This document shows positions 38,520-53,000 of a stretch of 64,000 nucleotides of DNA, piece by piece (within the stretch, counting starts at the first letter, position 1; every line of letters starts with the position of its first letter). The notes beneath the pieces are model-generated. The model had not been told where the DNA came from. It searched no databases and saw nothing but the letters and a program-made list of their open reading frames with translations. Where the stretch lies: assembly GCA_029237695.1 (NCBI GenBank), contig CM055271.1:83029488-83093487 (forward strand), read 5' to 3'. The DNA is from Conchocele bisecta. Lineage: Eukaryota; Mollusca; Bivalvia; Lucinida; Thyasiridae. Both the position numbers and the translations under genes were made by a program.

Positions 38520-39860
38520 ATGCCGGTTTGGGACATTATTATGTTTTACCCTTCAGTGTGTGGGCGGACGGCAGGCAGAAAATCATTGGTTAGAGCACAT
38601 GTCAAATACCGCTCAGAATATCTTCATGAAACTTCACAGGTGTATTGATATCATTTAGGCAAACATGACGTCACGCCGTTCGGAAACCTCGTGATCGCAC
38701 ACCCTGACAGAGCCGCATTTCTACACATTACTGCCTACAATTCGGTATAGGAACTCGACAGCTTTCTGTCGATCATTCCCTTGATGGGCGTATTTTGTAA
38801 CTGGCAGGATCCTTTTTATACGCCCGTTTGAAAAAAATGGGACATATTATGTATTCACCTTGTACGGGCGGGCGGGCGGGCACAGCTTGTCCATGCAATA
38901 ACTAGTTATACTTGACGGATTGTAACCAAATTCGGTATACATGGTTATCATGGCAAGACGAAGCAGCCTATTGATTTTGAAATTGTTTGTACTTTGTCCA
39001 CGCAATAACTCAAGTTCTACTTGACAGATTGTAACCAAATTCACTATACATGTTTATCACGTCAAGATCAAGCAAGTTATCTCCCCTTGTTGACTGGCCT
39101 TATTTTTCATGGTTAACAGTTCAGTTACAACAAGAGTGCCGAAGGCCACAATATACGCCTGTCGAGGCAGATGTGCGATTTTTCATGGTTAACAGTTGAG
39201 TTACAACGAGAGTGCTGAAGGTCACAATATACGCCCGTCGAGGCAAGGCAAGACTTCTTAGGTACATATGTGGCTGTGACTGGAGAAATGGGCGTTATGG
39301 TTTTTGCGACCAGTGTAGATCCAGGATCTGCACTGTTCACCATTACATCAATGAAACACCCGTCATGATTCTATCAAAGATTATAGATCGTTATCATGCT
39401 CCAGCCACAGTCGCATATGAGACACGCCTTGTGATTTTGTACCTTTGGTCATCTGCGTAATTTTATTAAATACATCTACAAAATTTACAATATTTTAAAA
39501 ACGGGACGTATTATGTACCCGGTACTCACCTTGTACGGGCGGGCTGGTGGGCGGGCACAGCTGGTTATCCTTGTCCATGCAATAACTCAAGTTCTACTTC
39601 ACCGACCGTAACCAAATTTGGTATTCATGTTTATCACAGCAAGTTGAACAAATTCTGATAACTTACCTCCCCTTTGTGACTCCATATCCTTGTCCACACA
39701 ATAAATCAAGTTCAACTTGACAGATAGTAACCAAATTCGGCTCGTTTATCACGTCAAGATGAAAAACCCTATTGGTTTTCCGGCCTTGCCTTGACGTGCA
39801 TATATTGTGACCTTTGGCATTCTTGTTCATAAATAAATTAAAAAGTCGAATCTGCATGCA
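38520..39860. repeat. Cluster of dispersed repeat copies
   Basis: Several partial copies of the 'cacagcttgtccatgcaataactagt ... tgacggattgtaaccaaattcggtat' family, with 'agtgctgaaggtcacaatatacgcccgtcgaggc' fragments at 39135 and 39205. The 'ggctgtgactggagaaatggg' family sits at 39270. No gene was recognised. Confidence 0.65.
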
Positions 39861-40084
39861 GATGTTCTTAGGTACAAAATCGCATGGCGTGTCTCGTATG
39901 TGTTGATATACAGTCTATATTCGTTTGCTGAGACTTTGAGGTAATTACGAACCTGTTGGCCTGGCCATAAATGACCTTAGCTGTTGATAGACCGTTAAAC
40001 ATCATTAAGCATTAAAACGAACATTGAGGTATCTAGTGCAGACTGTACATGTAACTACATTTATCATTTCTCCAGTGACAGTCA

Positions 40085-40380
40085 CATATTGATTTTATTG
40101 CGAAAAAACGATTTTCCTATGGGAATTTAACATGGGGAGTCAATTTCCAAAACTTTTCTTTTTTTGATCCTGAACGAAAATTTTTGGAAATTGACTCCAA
40201 AATCTGGCGAGATAGCTTGAAAATGATGTAACTAAGAAAACAAAAGTTAGATTTTGAATATCGGTCCACAAATAAACAAAAATATTTAAAAAAAAAATCT
40301 ATTTTTAGCCCCCATGTTAAATTCCCATAGGAAAATCGTTTTTTCGCAATAAAATCAATATTTGATGGAATTTCATCAAA
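40085..40380. repeat. Foldback element, 'ttttattgcgaaaaaacgattttcctatgggaa' arms
   Basis: Perfect or near-perfect inverted arms (40085-40140 and 40310-40365) include 'tcctatgggaatttaacatgggg'. Related to the 25070-25650 element. Confidence 0.85.
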
Positions 40381-40489
40381 TAATTTTTTTTGTGGAGGGT
40401 GACTTTTTTGTTATTGATAAAAAAATTACTTGCATTTAAATATTTTTTAGATTTAATGTGTTTAATAGCCAAAAGTTTGTCGGCAGCAA

Positions 40490-41820
40490 AACGTGGAACA
40501 GACAGTAGTGCGGACTGTACATGTAACTATATTTATCATTTCTCCAGTCACAGTCACATGCATGGCTGTGACTGGAGAAATGGGGCTTATGGGTTATGTG
40601 ACCAGTGTAGCCCTGATAAATTTTTTTAGCACACTTCAGCAACCTGATAACGATCTACATGTATATTGCTTGCTAGAAGCTCGACGTGTTTCATTGAGGG
40701 AATCACGAACAGTGCAGATCCTGATCGGATGCACAGGCTGATCTGGATCTACACTGGTCGCAAAACCCGTAAACCCCATTTCTCCAGTCGCAGCCGCAGG
40801 TGAGACACGCCATGTGATTTTGTACCTTCGTACATTTGCGTAATTTCATGAAATACGTTTACAAAATTTACAGCCATAGTCACAAATCGGTGGATTTTAC
40901 AATCAAACTACAGTAATATATATACATGTATACAAGATAGTGAAGTACAAATTCCAATTAGTTTCAAGAAGTATAATTGAGACGCACCATGTGATTTTGT
41001 ACCTTCGGACATCTGCGTACATGTAATTTTATGAAATGTGTTTAAAGAATTATAATACTTTCTGTAAATGGCGTCAAAAGATGACAAAATTTGGACAATA
41101 ATGCGGCAGGTGTATATTGAATCTGTGAGGACCTATGCCAAGCTGATTTGTTGAGTCCAATTTGACAGACATGGTAGAATAGATACACTGTGCACATCAG
41201 GGTGCTTTCTACAGTTCCGAAAATCCATTCTTGATGTGTTTGTTTTTACACATGGATGAATGTTATATTGCAGGACTAAAATTGTGTAACTTGAATGTCC
41301 ACTCACTTATTTTTCCGTAACTACTGTTTTCAAATACTAAAATATAACTAAATCACATATTTTGTTTGTTGACAGATAAAAAGAATTAAAAGTATATATT
41401 CAATTTTGACATGTACAGTAAATTCTTTACTATTTCTAATTTATTTTCCTACTGACTTGTTTCAAATAAATAGAAAATGTTTGGACTTGATGTTAAAAAC
41501 TAAAGATGTTTTCCAGAAGAAAATTGTTGTTTTGCCAAATGGGTGTTACGTCGAAGCTTGGTCCTATATGTGGCTGTGACTGGAGAAATGGGGTTTGTGT
41601 GATTTGTGACTAGTGTAGGTCCTAATCAAATATAACACTCCTGTAGTCTAAATAGATTGCATGTTAGTGTGTCTTATTGAAGGAATGCCGAAAAGTGCAG
41701 ATCCTGTTCAGACTGTGCGGATGTACAGGCCGAACTGGATCTACACTGGTTGCAAACGCCATATAAGCCCCATGTTGTGTTTGGCTTATTGCAATTTTTC
41801 AGTCGCAGTGTACAGCGGAT
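40490..41820. repeat. Further dispersed repeat copies and unassigned sequence
   Basis: 'ctccagtcacagtcacatgcatggctgtgactggag' forms a hairpin at 40540-40577. The 'gaacagtgcagatcctgat..ggatgcacaggctgatctggatctacactgg' block is at 40690-40760 and, diverged, at 41680-41760. The stretch 40860-41570 shows nothing recognisable. Confidence 0.6.
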
Positions 41821-41824
41821 GTTA

Positions 41825-41908
41825 ACACAATCTTCAAACAACAATCCAAAACACCCCCCCCCCCTGACACAATCTTCAAACACAATCCAAAACACCCCCC
41901 CCCCCCCA
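41825..41908. repeat. 43-bp tandem duplication with C13-C14 runs
   Basis: 'acacaatcttcaaacaacaatccaaaacac' followed by a C-run occurs twice, at 41826 and ~41868. Confidence 0.85.
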
Positions 41909-42151
41909 CCACTCCCATGAAATCCGTAAAAGAGCTGCACATACTGGTTGGATTACTGTAACATTTGTTTTATTTGATATATAAATGATGAATACATAAG
42001 CGTATTGCGAACACAGAAGCTTGTTATATCTCCTTTAATAGCCAAAAGTTTGTCGGCAGCTAATTATGGAACAGACTAGATCATATGGTTATTATTTGAA
42101 TAAACAATATTTCTCGAGAATTTATCGGCGATATAAACTTCTAAAAATCCA

Positions 42152-42260
42152 GGGTCCGGTTGCTCAAAACCTCTGTTAGCTTAACAGACTGTTAAATCCT
42201 TAGCATTGCTAATGATTTAACAGTCTGTTAAGCTAACAGAGGTTTTGAGCAACAGGGCCC
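42152..42260. repeat. Palindromic MITE, ends GGGTCCGGTTGCTCAAAACC
   Basis: A 109-bp element made of two ~45-bp arms. The inner arms are 'gttagcttaacagactgtta' and its exact complement; the loop is near 'ccttagcattgcta'. Confidence 0.9.
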
Positions 42261-43046
42261 AGCTAGCCAGTATTGTTGGACTTTTCACAGCCTATATCTT
42301 CAATGAAGTCTTCACACGTGTTGTTTTTTTCCTTATTACTTTTAGGGAATGGGGCTAAGCAACCCTTTCACTGAAATTTGTGCAACTAAAATGTTTGTAA
42401 GTGCCAATTTAGGATAGTCTGGAAATTTCAATTGATGGATTTACATTTATTGAGCATAGGCTGCATATGTGAATTTTACAGACTATCATAATTTTGCACT
42501 TACGAACATTTTAGTCGTACGAAGTGTAGTGAAACGACACCCAGTATGCCATGGGGGTATATCCATGTTTTTATAAACACAATGTCTAGTTATTATTGCA
42601 GGTTATATATGACTGCATATTGGTGTGAAATTACAGACTATCATAATTTGGCACTTACAAACATTTTAGTCATACAAAGTTTAGTGAAACGGTCCCCAGA
42701 TGTGGACCTGGCACCATATCGGGTTATTATCCCCTCGAAGATAGGCAAGAGGGGATCACCAAATGTGATAATATTTGGCCACTATGTGTGTCTAGCGATG
42801 GTGCTTTGTTTTGCATATGACCCACGTCCGACCGTCCAAGGTCAAGGCCATTGAGGATTTATTTTCACCTTGTATGTAAGGCAAAATAAAATGTGAAAGT
42901 TCTTTTTTGTTTTATTTGTTTTATTATCAAGGCTGCCAGCGAGGTGATTAGCTTAGTGATAACAGTGTAAACAGGTGAAATACGGGATACAACCCAATTA
43001 ACCCAGCCTATAATGACCTCAGTTGTTGACAGGCCATTAAACACCA
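42261..43046. other. Unassigned repeat-like sequence
   Basis: A pair of related inverted blocks ('ctaaaatgtttgtaagtgcc' at 42387 and 'ggcacttacaaacattttag' at 42650) and a direct relative at 42490 indicate another foldback. Nothing coding was recognised. Confidence 0.45.
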
Positions 43047-43050
43047 TTAA

Positions 43051-43496
43051 AGGTACATGCCCACTCAGTAGGCACAAAATGTTCTTATATCAGAGACATC
43101 TTTCATGTCTTCACAACATTCATTCACAATTACCCCACGTATTGATTGGCAGTATTATACATTTTATATCAAATGTAAATTTCCACACTGATATCAGGGG
43201 CGATAACCGTGTTTCCTTAAAATGTAAACGGACATTACTTTTTATACAGTTTGTCGAACAGGTTACGCATTTATTATTATATAAATAAAAAATATACATG
43301 CCTCATTTGCATATGAAAATAACCCGATACCACCGCGAGTCACAATCAGTAAAATAAATATTACTACTATAAATGATTATATTGGTTTAGCAGGCACTCA
43401 TAATTTTTAGAACTGGTGGAATAGTGTCACAATTATACACTGATTTAATTTCTATAAAGAACAGTTTGTGCCTACTGAGTGAACATGTATGTACCT
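43051..43496. mobile_element. 446-bp piggyBac-type MITE flanked by TTAA
   Basis: The ends AGGTACATG and CATGTATGTACCT extend to 'cactcagtaggcacaaa' / 'tttgtgcctactgagtg'. TTAA lies directly outside both ends (43047-43050 and 43497-43500), the target duplication typical of piggyBac-like transposases. No transposase. Confidence 0.8.
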
Positions 43497-43500
43497 TTAA

Positions 43501-43960
43501 ATAAATAAATAGACAAATAATGATATGAACTCTAGCCATATACCCGGATGTTGCTACTTGCGGTCAATGGAATGGAATGGTGCTTAACGGCCCATGAACA
43601 CAAAAGAGTATCATTTAGGGCCAAGCAATTTAGATGAAGAATAACAATAATAGTAAAATAGTGTGTTAGATGTGGTAGTCAATCAGATGATTAGGGTAAA
43701 ACATATTAATATGATGAACAATATAAATGAACAACGTAGTATAGAAATAATTATATAGATAGAAATGAGAGACATGTATGCGATCAATGGAAATGCACAG
43801 GATCGTGTACACATTTTGGAGTTGCAATTATAGTGTACAACCCCATACCATAAATAGATGAATCTTGCAGGAGTGATGATTTAACCCATTTCATGCTGAG
43901 GATACGCCATTTTGTTTGTGGAAAATCAGAAATATTTTGTTTATATGTGCTTACAAGTAT
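43501..43960. other. Repeat remnant, no gene seen
   Basis: Includes 'ggaatggaatggtgcttaacggccc', a fragment I associate with dispersed mollusc repeats, plus AT-rich sequence. Confidence 0.4.
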
Positions 43961-44029
43961 ATGTCGCGACCACCATTGGAACCGTCTCATCGAGACCAGT
44001 AGATGTCGCGACCACCATTGGAACCGTCT
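43961..44029. repeat. Half-hairpin direct repeat at the satellite boundary
   Basis: 'atgtcgcgaccaccattggaaccgtct' (27 bp) occurs at 43961-43987 and again at 44003-44029. It is one arm of the foldback family at 27030/28780; the other arm is missing. Satellite DNA starts immediately after the second copy. Confidence 0.85.
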
Positions 44030-47000
44030 ATCACCATCATCGTCCCCCATCACCATCACCGCGCCATCATCGTCCCCCCTAACAATCCCCATCCCCGCGC
44101 CATCATCGTCCCCCATCACCATCCCCGCGCCATCAGTGTCCCCCATCACCAACCCATCCTCGCGCCATCATTGTCCGCCAACATCATCCCCACCTCCGCG
44201 CTATCATCTTCCCACATCACCATCTCCGCGCCATCATCGTCCCCATCACCATCCCCGCGCCATCATCGTCGCCCCATCATCGCCCCCATCATCGCCCCCA
44301 TCACCATCCCCGCGCCATCCCCATCCCCATTCCCATCGCATCATCGTCCCCCATCCCCATCACCATCCCCATCCCCACGTCATCATCGTCCCCCATCATC
44401 GCCCCCATCACCATCCCCGCTGCCATCATCGTCCCCCATCACATCCCCCATCCATCCCCGCGCCATCGTCCCCAATCATCGCCACCATCACCATCCCCGT
44501 GCCATCCCCATCCCCGCGCCATCATCGTCCCCATCACCATCCCCACGCCATCATTGCCCCCATCCCCATCCCCGCACCATCATCGTCCCCCATCATCATC
44601 ATCCCCATCCCCACCCGCGCCATCATCGTCCCCATCATCGCACTCCCATCAACATCCCCGCGCCATCCCCATCGCCCCATTCACCTTTCCCGCGCCATAC
44701 CCATCCCCATCTCCCCGCCCCATCATCATCCCCCATCACCATCCCCATCCCCGCACCATCATACGTCCCCCATCATCGCACCATCACCATCATTGTCCCC
44801 CATCCACCATCCACGACCCCATCCATCGCACCATCATCGTCCCCCATTACCATCCCCATCGCCATCATCGTCCCCCATACATCGCCCCCATCACCATCCC
44901 CGCGCCATCCCCATCCCCCCCATCCCCACACCATCATCCCCCATCATCGCCCCCATCACCATCCCCGCACCATCACCACCTCATTGTCCCCCATCATCAT
45001 CCATCCATCCACCCGCCATCATCGTCGCCCATGACCATCACCATCCCCTTACTATCATCGTCTCCGCGCCATCATCCCCGCGCTATTATCGCCCCCCCAT
45101 CACCATCCCTGCGCAACAACTTTCCCACATCACCATCCCCATCACCATCCCCATCCCCACGTCATGATCGTCCCCCATCATCGCCCCCATCACCATCCCC
45201 GCGCCATCCCCATCCCCATCCCGCGTCATCATCGTCCCCCATCACCATCCCCATCCCCGCGCCATCATTGTCCCCCATCATCGCCCCCATCACCATCCCC
45301 ACGCCATCATCCCCATCCCCATCCCCAGCGCCATCATCGTCCCCCATCACCATCCCCGAGCCATCATTGTCCCCCATCACCATCCCCATCCACGCGCCAT
45401 CATCGTCCCCCATGGCCATCACCATCCCCTTACTATCATCGTCTCCGCGCCATCATCCCCACGCTATTATCGTCCCCCCCATCACCATCCTGCGCCAACA
45501 ACTTCCCACATCACCATCCCCATCACCATCCCCATCCCCACGTCATCATCGTTCCCCATCACCATCACCATCCCCTTACTATCATCGTCCCCCATCACCA
45601 TCCCTGTGCCAAGATTACCCCATCACCATCCCCCATCATCGTCCCCCATCACCATCCCCATCCCCATGCGCCATCATCGTACCCCATCACCATCACCATC
45701 CCCTTACTATCATCGTCCCCCATCACCATCCCTGTGCCAACATTACCACCCCATCACCATCCCCGCGCCATCATCGTCCCCCATCACGATCCCCGCGCCA
45801 TCATTGTCCCCCATCAACATCCCCATCCACGCGCCATCATCGTCCCCCATGACCATCACCATCCCCTTACTATCATCGTCTCCCGCCGCGCCATAATCCC
45901 CGCGCTATTATCGCCCCCCCCCCCCACATCCACCATCCCTGCGCCAACAACTTCCCACATCACTATCCCCATCACCATCCCCATCCCCACGTCATCATCG
46001 TCCCCCATCATCGCCCCAATCACCATCCCCACGCCATCCTGATCCCCATCCCCGCGCCATCATCGTCACCATCACCATCGCCATCACCATCATTGTCCCC
46101 CTTACTATCATCATCTCCTTACTATCATCACCCCTTACTATCATGTCCCCCATGACCATCACTCATCCACTTACTTTCATTCGGTCTCGCGCCATCATCC
46201 CCGTCGCATTTATCGTCCCCCCATCTCCATCCCTGCGCAACAACTTCCCACTATCAACATCCCCATCACATCCCCATCCCAGTCATCATCTGTCCCCATC
46301 ATGCCCCCATCACCATTCCCGCGCAATCCATCCCCGCGCCGATCTTCGTTCCCCCATAGCATCCCATCCCATCACCGTGCCATCATCGTCCCCCATATAG
46401 CCCCATCACACCCCGCGCCATCCCGCATTCCCTTCCCCGCGCCAATCATCGTCCCCCCATTCACATCCCCGCGCCATCATTGTTCACCATCACCATCCCC
46501 ATCCATCGCGCCATTCTCGTCCCCCATGACTATCACCATCCCCTTACTTTCATCATCATCCCCGGGCCAATCATCGTCCCCATCCACCATCCCTGGCGCC
46601 ATCTTGTCTCCCCATCACCATCCCCATCCGGCCATTCATGTCCCCCATGGCATCACATCCCCTTATTTTCATCTTCTCCGCGCCTTCATCCCCGCGCTAT
46701 TATCGCCCCCCCCCATCACCAATCCCTGCGCCAACACACATCCCACATCACTATCCCCATCAACATCCCCTTCCCCACGTCATCATAGTCCCCATATCGC
46801 CCCCATCACCATCCCGCGCCATCCCCATCCCATCACCGCGCCTTCATCGTCCCCCATCACCATCGCATCCCCGCGCCATCATCGTCCCCATCATCGCCCC
46901 AATCACATCCCCGCGCCATCCCCATCCCCTTCCAGAGCCATCATCGTCCCATCACATATCCCCGCGCCATCATTGTCCCCATATACTTCCCATCCAGGTG

Positions 47001-50000
47001 ACCATCATCGTCCCATGACCTTCACCATCCCTTACTTTCATAGTCTCGTTCCTTCATTATTATCGACCCCCCATCACCATCCTACGCCAACAACTTCCAA
47101 ACATCACTATCCTATCCCCACGTCATCATGCTCCCCATCATCGTACCCTATCACCATCACCGCGCCATCACAATCCCGCGTATATCGTCCCCCATCACCA
47201 TCCCTATCCCCGCGCATGATCGCCATCATCGTCCCCATCACAATCCCCGCACCATCCCCATTCCCACACCGCGACATCATCGCCCCTCATCATCCCAATC
47301 CCGCGCAATCATCGTCCCAATTCATCACCCTTTATCACCATCCCGCGGCATCCCCATCCCCGCGCCATCATCGGTCCTCAATCCCACCTATCCCCGCGCC
47401 TCATTGTCCCCATCACCTCACCATCACGTGCCATCTGCGTCCCCCATGACACCAATCTCATCCCCTTATATCATCGTCTCAGCTCCATAATCCCACGTAT
47501 TATCGTCCCCCCCATCTCCATCCCTGCGCCAACAATCTTCACATCACCATCCCATCACATCCCCATCCCCACTTTATCATTCTCGTTCCCATCACCATCA
47601 CCATCCCTTACTATCATCGTCCACCATCACCCTCCTGTGCCAAGATTACCATACCAATCCCCATCAGCGTCCACCATCACCATCCACCATCCCCGCGCAT
47701 CATCGTTAACCCCTCAACCATCACCATCCCCTTACTATCATCGTCCCCCGATCACCATCCCTGTGCCAAAATTACCCATCACCATCCCCGCGCATCATCG
47801 TCCCCCATCCACGATCCCGTCGCCATCTTGTCCCCCATCAATCATCCCCATCCTCGCGCCATATCGTCCCCATGACCTTCACCATCCCTTACTTTATCGT
47901 TCTCCGCTCCATTAATCCACCGCCGCTATTATCGCCCCCCCCCCCCCCCATCACCATCCCTGCGCCAAACAACTTCCACATCTACTATCCCCAATTCACC
48001 ATCCTATCCCCACGTCATCATCGTCCCCCATCATCGCCCCAAATCAACCATCCCACGCATCCCGATCCCCTTCCCCGCGCCATCATCGTTTTCCCCATCA
48101 CATCGCCATCCCCAATCATTGTCCCCTCTTACTTTCTTCTTCTCTTACTATCTTCCTCCCCTTACTATAATAAGTCCCCCATGACCATTCACCATCACTT
48201 ACTATCAGTCTCCGCGCCATCTATCCCCGCGCAATTATGTCCCCCCCATCACCATCCTGCGGCCAACAACTTCCCACGATCAAACATCCCCATCCACCAT
48301 CCCATCCCCACGTTCATCATCGTCCCCATTCATGCCCCCATACATTTCCGCGCAATCCCATCCCGCGCCATCATCGTCCCCATCAGCATCCCATCCCCAT
48401 CCCCGTGCATCATCGTCCACATCATCGCCACCATCACCAACCCCGCGCATCCCCCATACCCTTCCCCGCGCCATCATCGTCCCCATCACCATCCCGCGCC
48501 ATAATTGTTCCCCATCACCATCCCATCACGCGCCATTTGTCCCCCATGACCATCACCATCCCCTTACTTCATCTTCTTCCCCGGGCCATCATCTGTCCCA
48601 CATCCCATCCCTGCGCCATCTTTGTTCCCCTCACCATCCCCATCCACGGCCTATCATTCGTCCCCATGGCCATACCATCCCCTTAATTATGATCTTCTCC
48701 GCGCCATCATCCCCGCGCTTTTATCGCCCCCCCCCCCATCACCATCCCGCGCAAAACATCCCACAGCACTATCCCCATCACCATCCCCATCCCACCACGT
48801 CATCATCGTTCCCCATCATCGCAACACATCACATCCCGCGCATCCCCATCCCCATACCCGCGCCATTCATCGTCCCCCATCACCTCGCCATCCCCGCGCC
48901 ATCCATCGTCCCCCATCATTCGCCCCGTTCACCATCCCCGGGACGCCATCCCCATCCCCTTCCCGCGCATCATCGTCCCACATCACCTTCCCGCGCCATC
49001 ATTGTCCCACCATCACTATCCCTTCCACGTGCCATCTTCGTCCCCATGACCATCACCATCCCCTTCTTTCATGTCTCCGTACCATCATTATTATCGAACC
49101 CCCCCATCTCCATCCTACGCCAACAACTTCCCACATCACTTCCCTATCCCCAGCGTCATCATCGTCCCCATAATCGTACCCATCACCATCCCCGCGCCAT
49201 CCCATCCCCGCGCAATCATCGTTACCCCATCACCATCCGATCCCGCGCCATGATCGCCCATCATCGTCCCCATCACAATCCCCGGCACCATCCCCATTCC
49301 CCACACCGCGACATCATCGTCCCCCATCATCTTCCCCATCCGCGCAATTCATCGTCCCCCATCATCACCCATATACCATCCCCGCGCAATCCCCATCCCC
49401 GCGCCATCATCGTCCACCTCACCATCCCCTCGCCATCATTGTCCCCCATACTCCCCATCCAATCGTGCCTTCTTGATCCCCCATGACCATCACCTTCCTT
49501 ACTATCATCGTCTCCGGCGCCATCCCACATCATCGATCCCCCATGTCACCTCCCAGCGCCATCTCCTCACCATCCGTGCATCCCCATCACCTTTCCCCGC
49601 GCCATCATCGTCCCCCATCACCATCCGCGCCTCATTGTACCCTCACCATCCCCATCCACGCGACTTCATCATCCCCCATGAACCATCAAATCCCCTTAAC
49701 TATCATCGTACCATCATTCCCCGCGCTTATTATTGACCCACCCATCATCATCCCTGCGCCAAACAACTTCCCCACATCACCATCACCATCACCATCCCCA
49801 TCCCCAGTCATCATCGTCCCCCATCATCGTCCCCATCACCATCCCCGCGCCCATCCCATCCGCGCCATCAATCGTCCCCCATCACCAATCCATCCCGCGC
49901 CATCATCCCCAATCATCGTCACCACATCAAATCCCCGCGCCTATCCCCATCCCCATCCCCGCGCCATCATCCGTCCCACTCCCCATCGCCATCCCCGCCG

Positions 50001-53000
50001 CCGCAACATCATCCCCATCCCCGCGCCATCATCGGCCCCCATCATCGCCCCATCATCACCATCCGCGCCATTCCCCTTCCCATCCCGCGCCCCTCATCGT
50101 CCCCCATCACATCCCCACGCATCATGTCCCCATCACCATCCTCCGCGCCATCCCATCCCCATCCCATCCCAACGTCATCATTCGTCCCCATCATCGTGTC
50201 CCCATCACCATACCCACGCATCCGCATCCCCTCCCCGCGCCTGATTCGTCCCCATTCACCATCCCCATCCCGCGCAATCTCAGTTCCCCATCATAGCCAA
50301 CCATTCACCATCCCCCGCGCCATCCCCATCCAGTCCCGCACCATCCCCTTCCCCGCACCATTCTCAGTCCCCCATCTCTCATCCCCGCGCCAGCCCCTTC
50401 CCAATCCCCGCGCCATCATTCGTCCCCATCACCATCCCCAGCCATTCATTGTCCCCCAATCACATCCCCATTACACGCGCCCATCTTCGTCCCCCTTTGA
50501 CCAATCACATCCTACTATCATAGTCTCAGCATCCATCATCCCCGCGCCATCATCGTCCCACCAATCACCATCCCCGCGCCTTCTATTGTCCCCCATCACA
50601 TCCATCCACGCGCCATCATCTCCCCCATCACCATCCCATCCCCTCGTCATCATTCGTCCCCATCTTCGCCTCCCATCTCCATCCCCGCGCTCATCGTCCC
50701 CCATCCAATCCCACCCGCGCCATCATCGTCCCCTTTATCGCCCCCATACCATCCCCTGTAGCCATCCCCATCCCCGCGGCCATCATCGTCCCCATCACCT
50801 TCACCTCGCCATCAATTGTCCCCCATCCCCATCCCACACTCATCGTCCCCAATCAACATCCCCATGCCCCATCCCCGCGCCTATTCATCGTCCCATCATA
50901 GCCCCCATCAACATCCCCGCGCCATCCCCGGTCGCCCCATCATCTTTCCCACGCCTATACCATCCCCATCCCGCACATCATCATCCCCCATCACCATCCC
51001 CATCCCACACCATCATCGTCCCCCATCATCGGCCCCATCGCCATCATTGTACCCTTCTCATCCCCATCCACGACGCTCCATCATCGTCCCCGATCACCAT
51101 CCCCATCCCCGGCGCCATAATCGTCCCCCATCATCGCCCCATCACCATCCCCGCGCATCCCCATCCCGCACCATTCATCCCCACATCGCCCCCTTCACCA
51201 TCCCGGCCATCACCATCATTGTCCCCCATCACCATCTCATCCACCCGCATTTCATCGTCCCCATGACATTACCATCCCCGTACTATCATCTCGTCTCCGC
51301 GCCATCATCCACGCGCTATTATCGTTCCCCCATCACCATCCCTGCGCCAACATACTTTCCTACATCCACCATCCCATCACTTCCCATTCCCCACTTCATC
51401 ATTCGTCACCCCTATCATCCACCCCATCCCATCCCCGCGCAATACCAGTCCCCATCCCGCGCTATCATCGTCCCATCACCATCCCCCCCAGCGCATCATG
51501 TCCCCCATCATCGCCCCCCTTCACCATCCCGCGCCATCCCATCCCATCCCCGCGCCCATCATAGTCCACCATCACCATCCCCGCGCTTCATTGTCAACAC
51601 CCATCACCATCCCCATCCACGGCGCCATCATCGTCCCCATGACCATCACCATCCCTTACAAATCATCGTCTCCGAGGCCATCATCCGCGCCATCACTAGT
51701 CCCCCATCACCATCCTGCGGCTACAACTTCCCACATCACCATCCCCATCACCATCCCCATCCCACGTCATATCGTTCCCCTATCACCATCACCATCCCCT
51801 TAATATCATCGTCCCCCATCTCCAGCCCTGTGCCATGATTACCCCATTCACCATCCCCATCATCGTCCCCATCACCATCCCCATCCCGCGCATCATCGTA
51901 CCCCATCACCATCACATCCCCTTACTATCATCGTCCCCCTATCACCATCCCTGTGCCAACATACCCCATCACATCCGGCGCCATCATCGTCCCAATCATC
52001 GCCCCCATCACATCCCGCGCCATCACATCGCTCCCATCACATCCCCGGCGCCATCCCCATCCCGCGGCCATCATCGTTCCCCATCATCCATCCACGCCCA
52101 TCATTGTCCCCCCATCACCATCCCCCATCCCGCGTCCATCATTCGTCCCCCAGCACCATCCCTCGCATCTTCGTAACCTCACAATCCCGCGCCATCACCA
52201 TAACCCATCACCCATCCCGCCCATCCCATCCCCGCGCCTATCATCGTCCCCCATCACCCATCCCCATCCCCGCGCCATCATCGTCGCCCCATCAACATCC
52301 CCATCCCCAATCCCCGCGCCATCAACGTCCCCCTCATCGCCCACATCAACATCCCCGCGCCATCCCCATCGCCCCATCCCTCTCCCGCGCCATACCCAAC
52401 CCCATCCCCGAGCCATCTACAACACCCCTCACCAACCCCATCCCCCCCGCACATCAAACATGCGTCCCCCATCATCGCCCCCATCACCATCATTGTCCCC
52501 CATTACCATCCCCATCCACGCGCCATCATCGTCCCCCATCACCATTCCCATCCCCCGCGCCATCATCGAACCGCCATCAACGCCCCCACACCATCCCCCG
52601 CGCCATCCCCATCCCCCACCATCATCCCCCATCAACGCCCCCAACACCATCCCCCTCCGCGTCATCACCATCATTGTCCCCCATCACCATCCCCATTCCA
52701 CCCCCATCATCGTCCCCCATGACCATCACCCACCCTTACATCATCGACCCTCCGCGCCATCATCCCCAGCTCCTATTATCCACCACCTTCCCCCATCACC
52801 GCTCAACCCTGACCCAACAACTTCCACATCACATCCCCATAACCATCCCCATCACCACGTCATCAACGTCCCACATCATCGCCCCCATCACCTCCCCGCG
52901 CCATCCCCATCCCCAACCCCGCGCCATCATCGTCCCGCCATCACCATCCCCATCCACAGCGTCCATCATCGTCCCTCATTTCATCGCCCTATCACCATGC

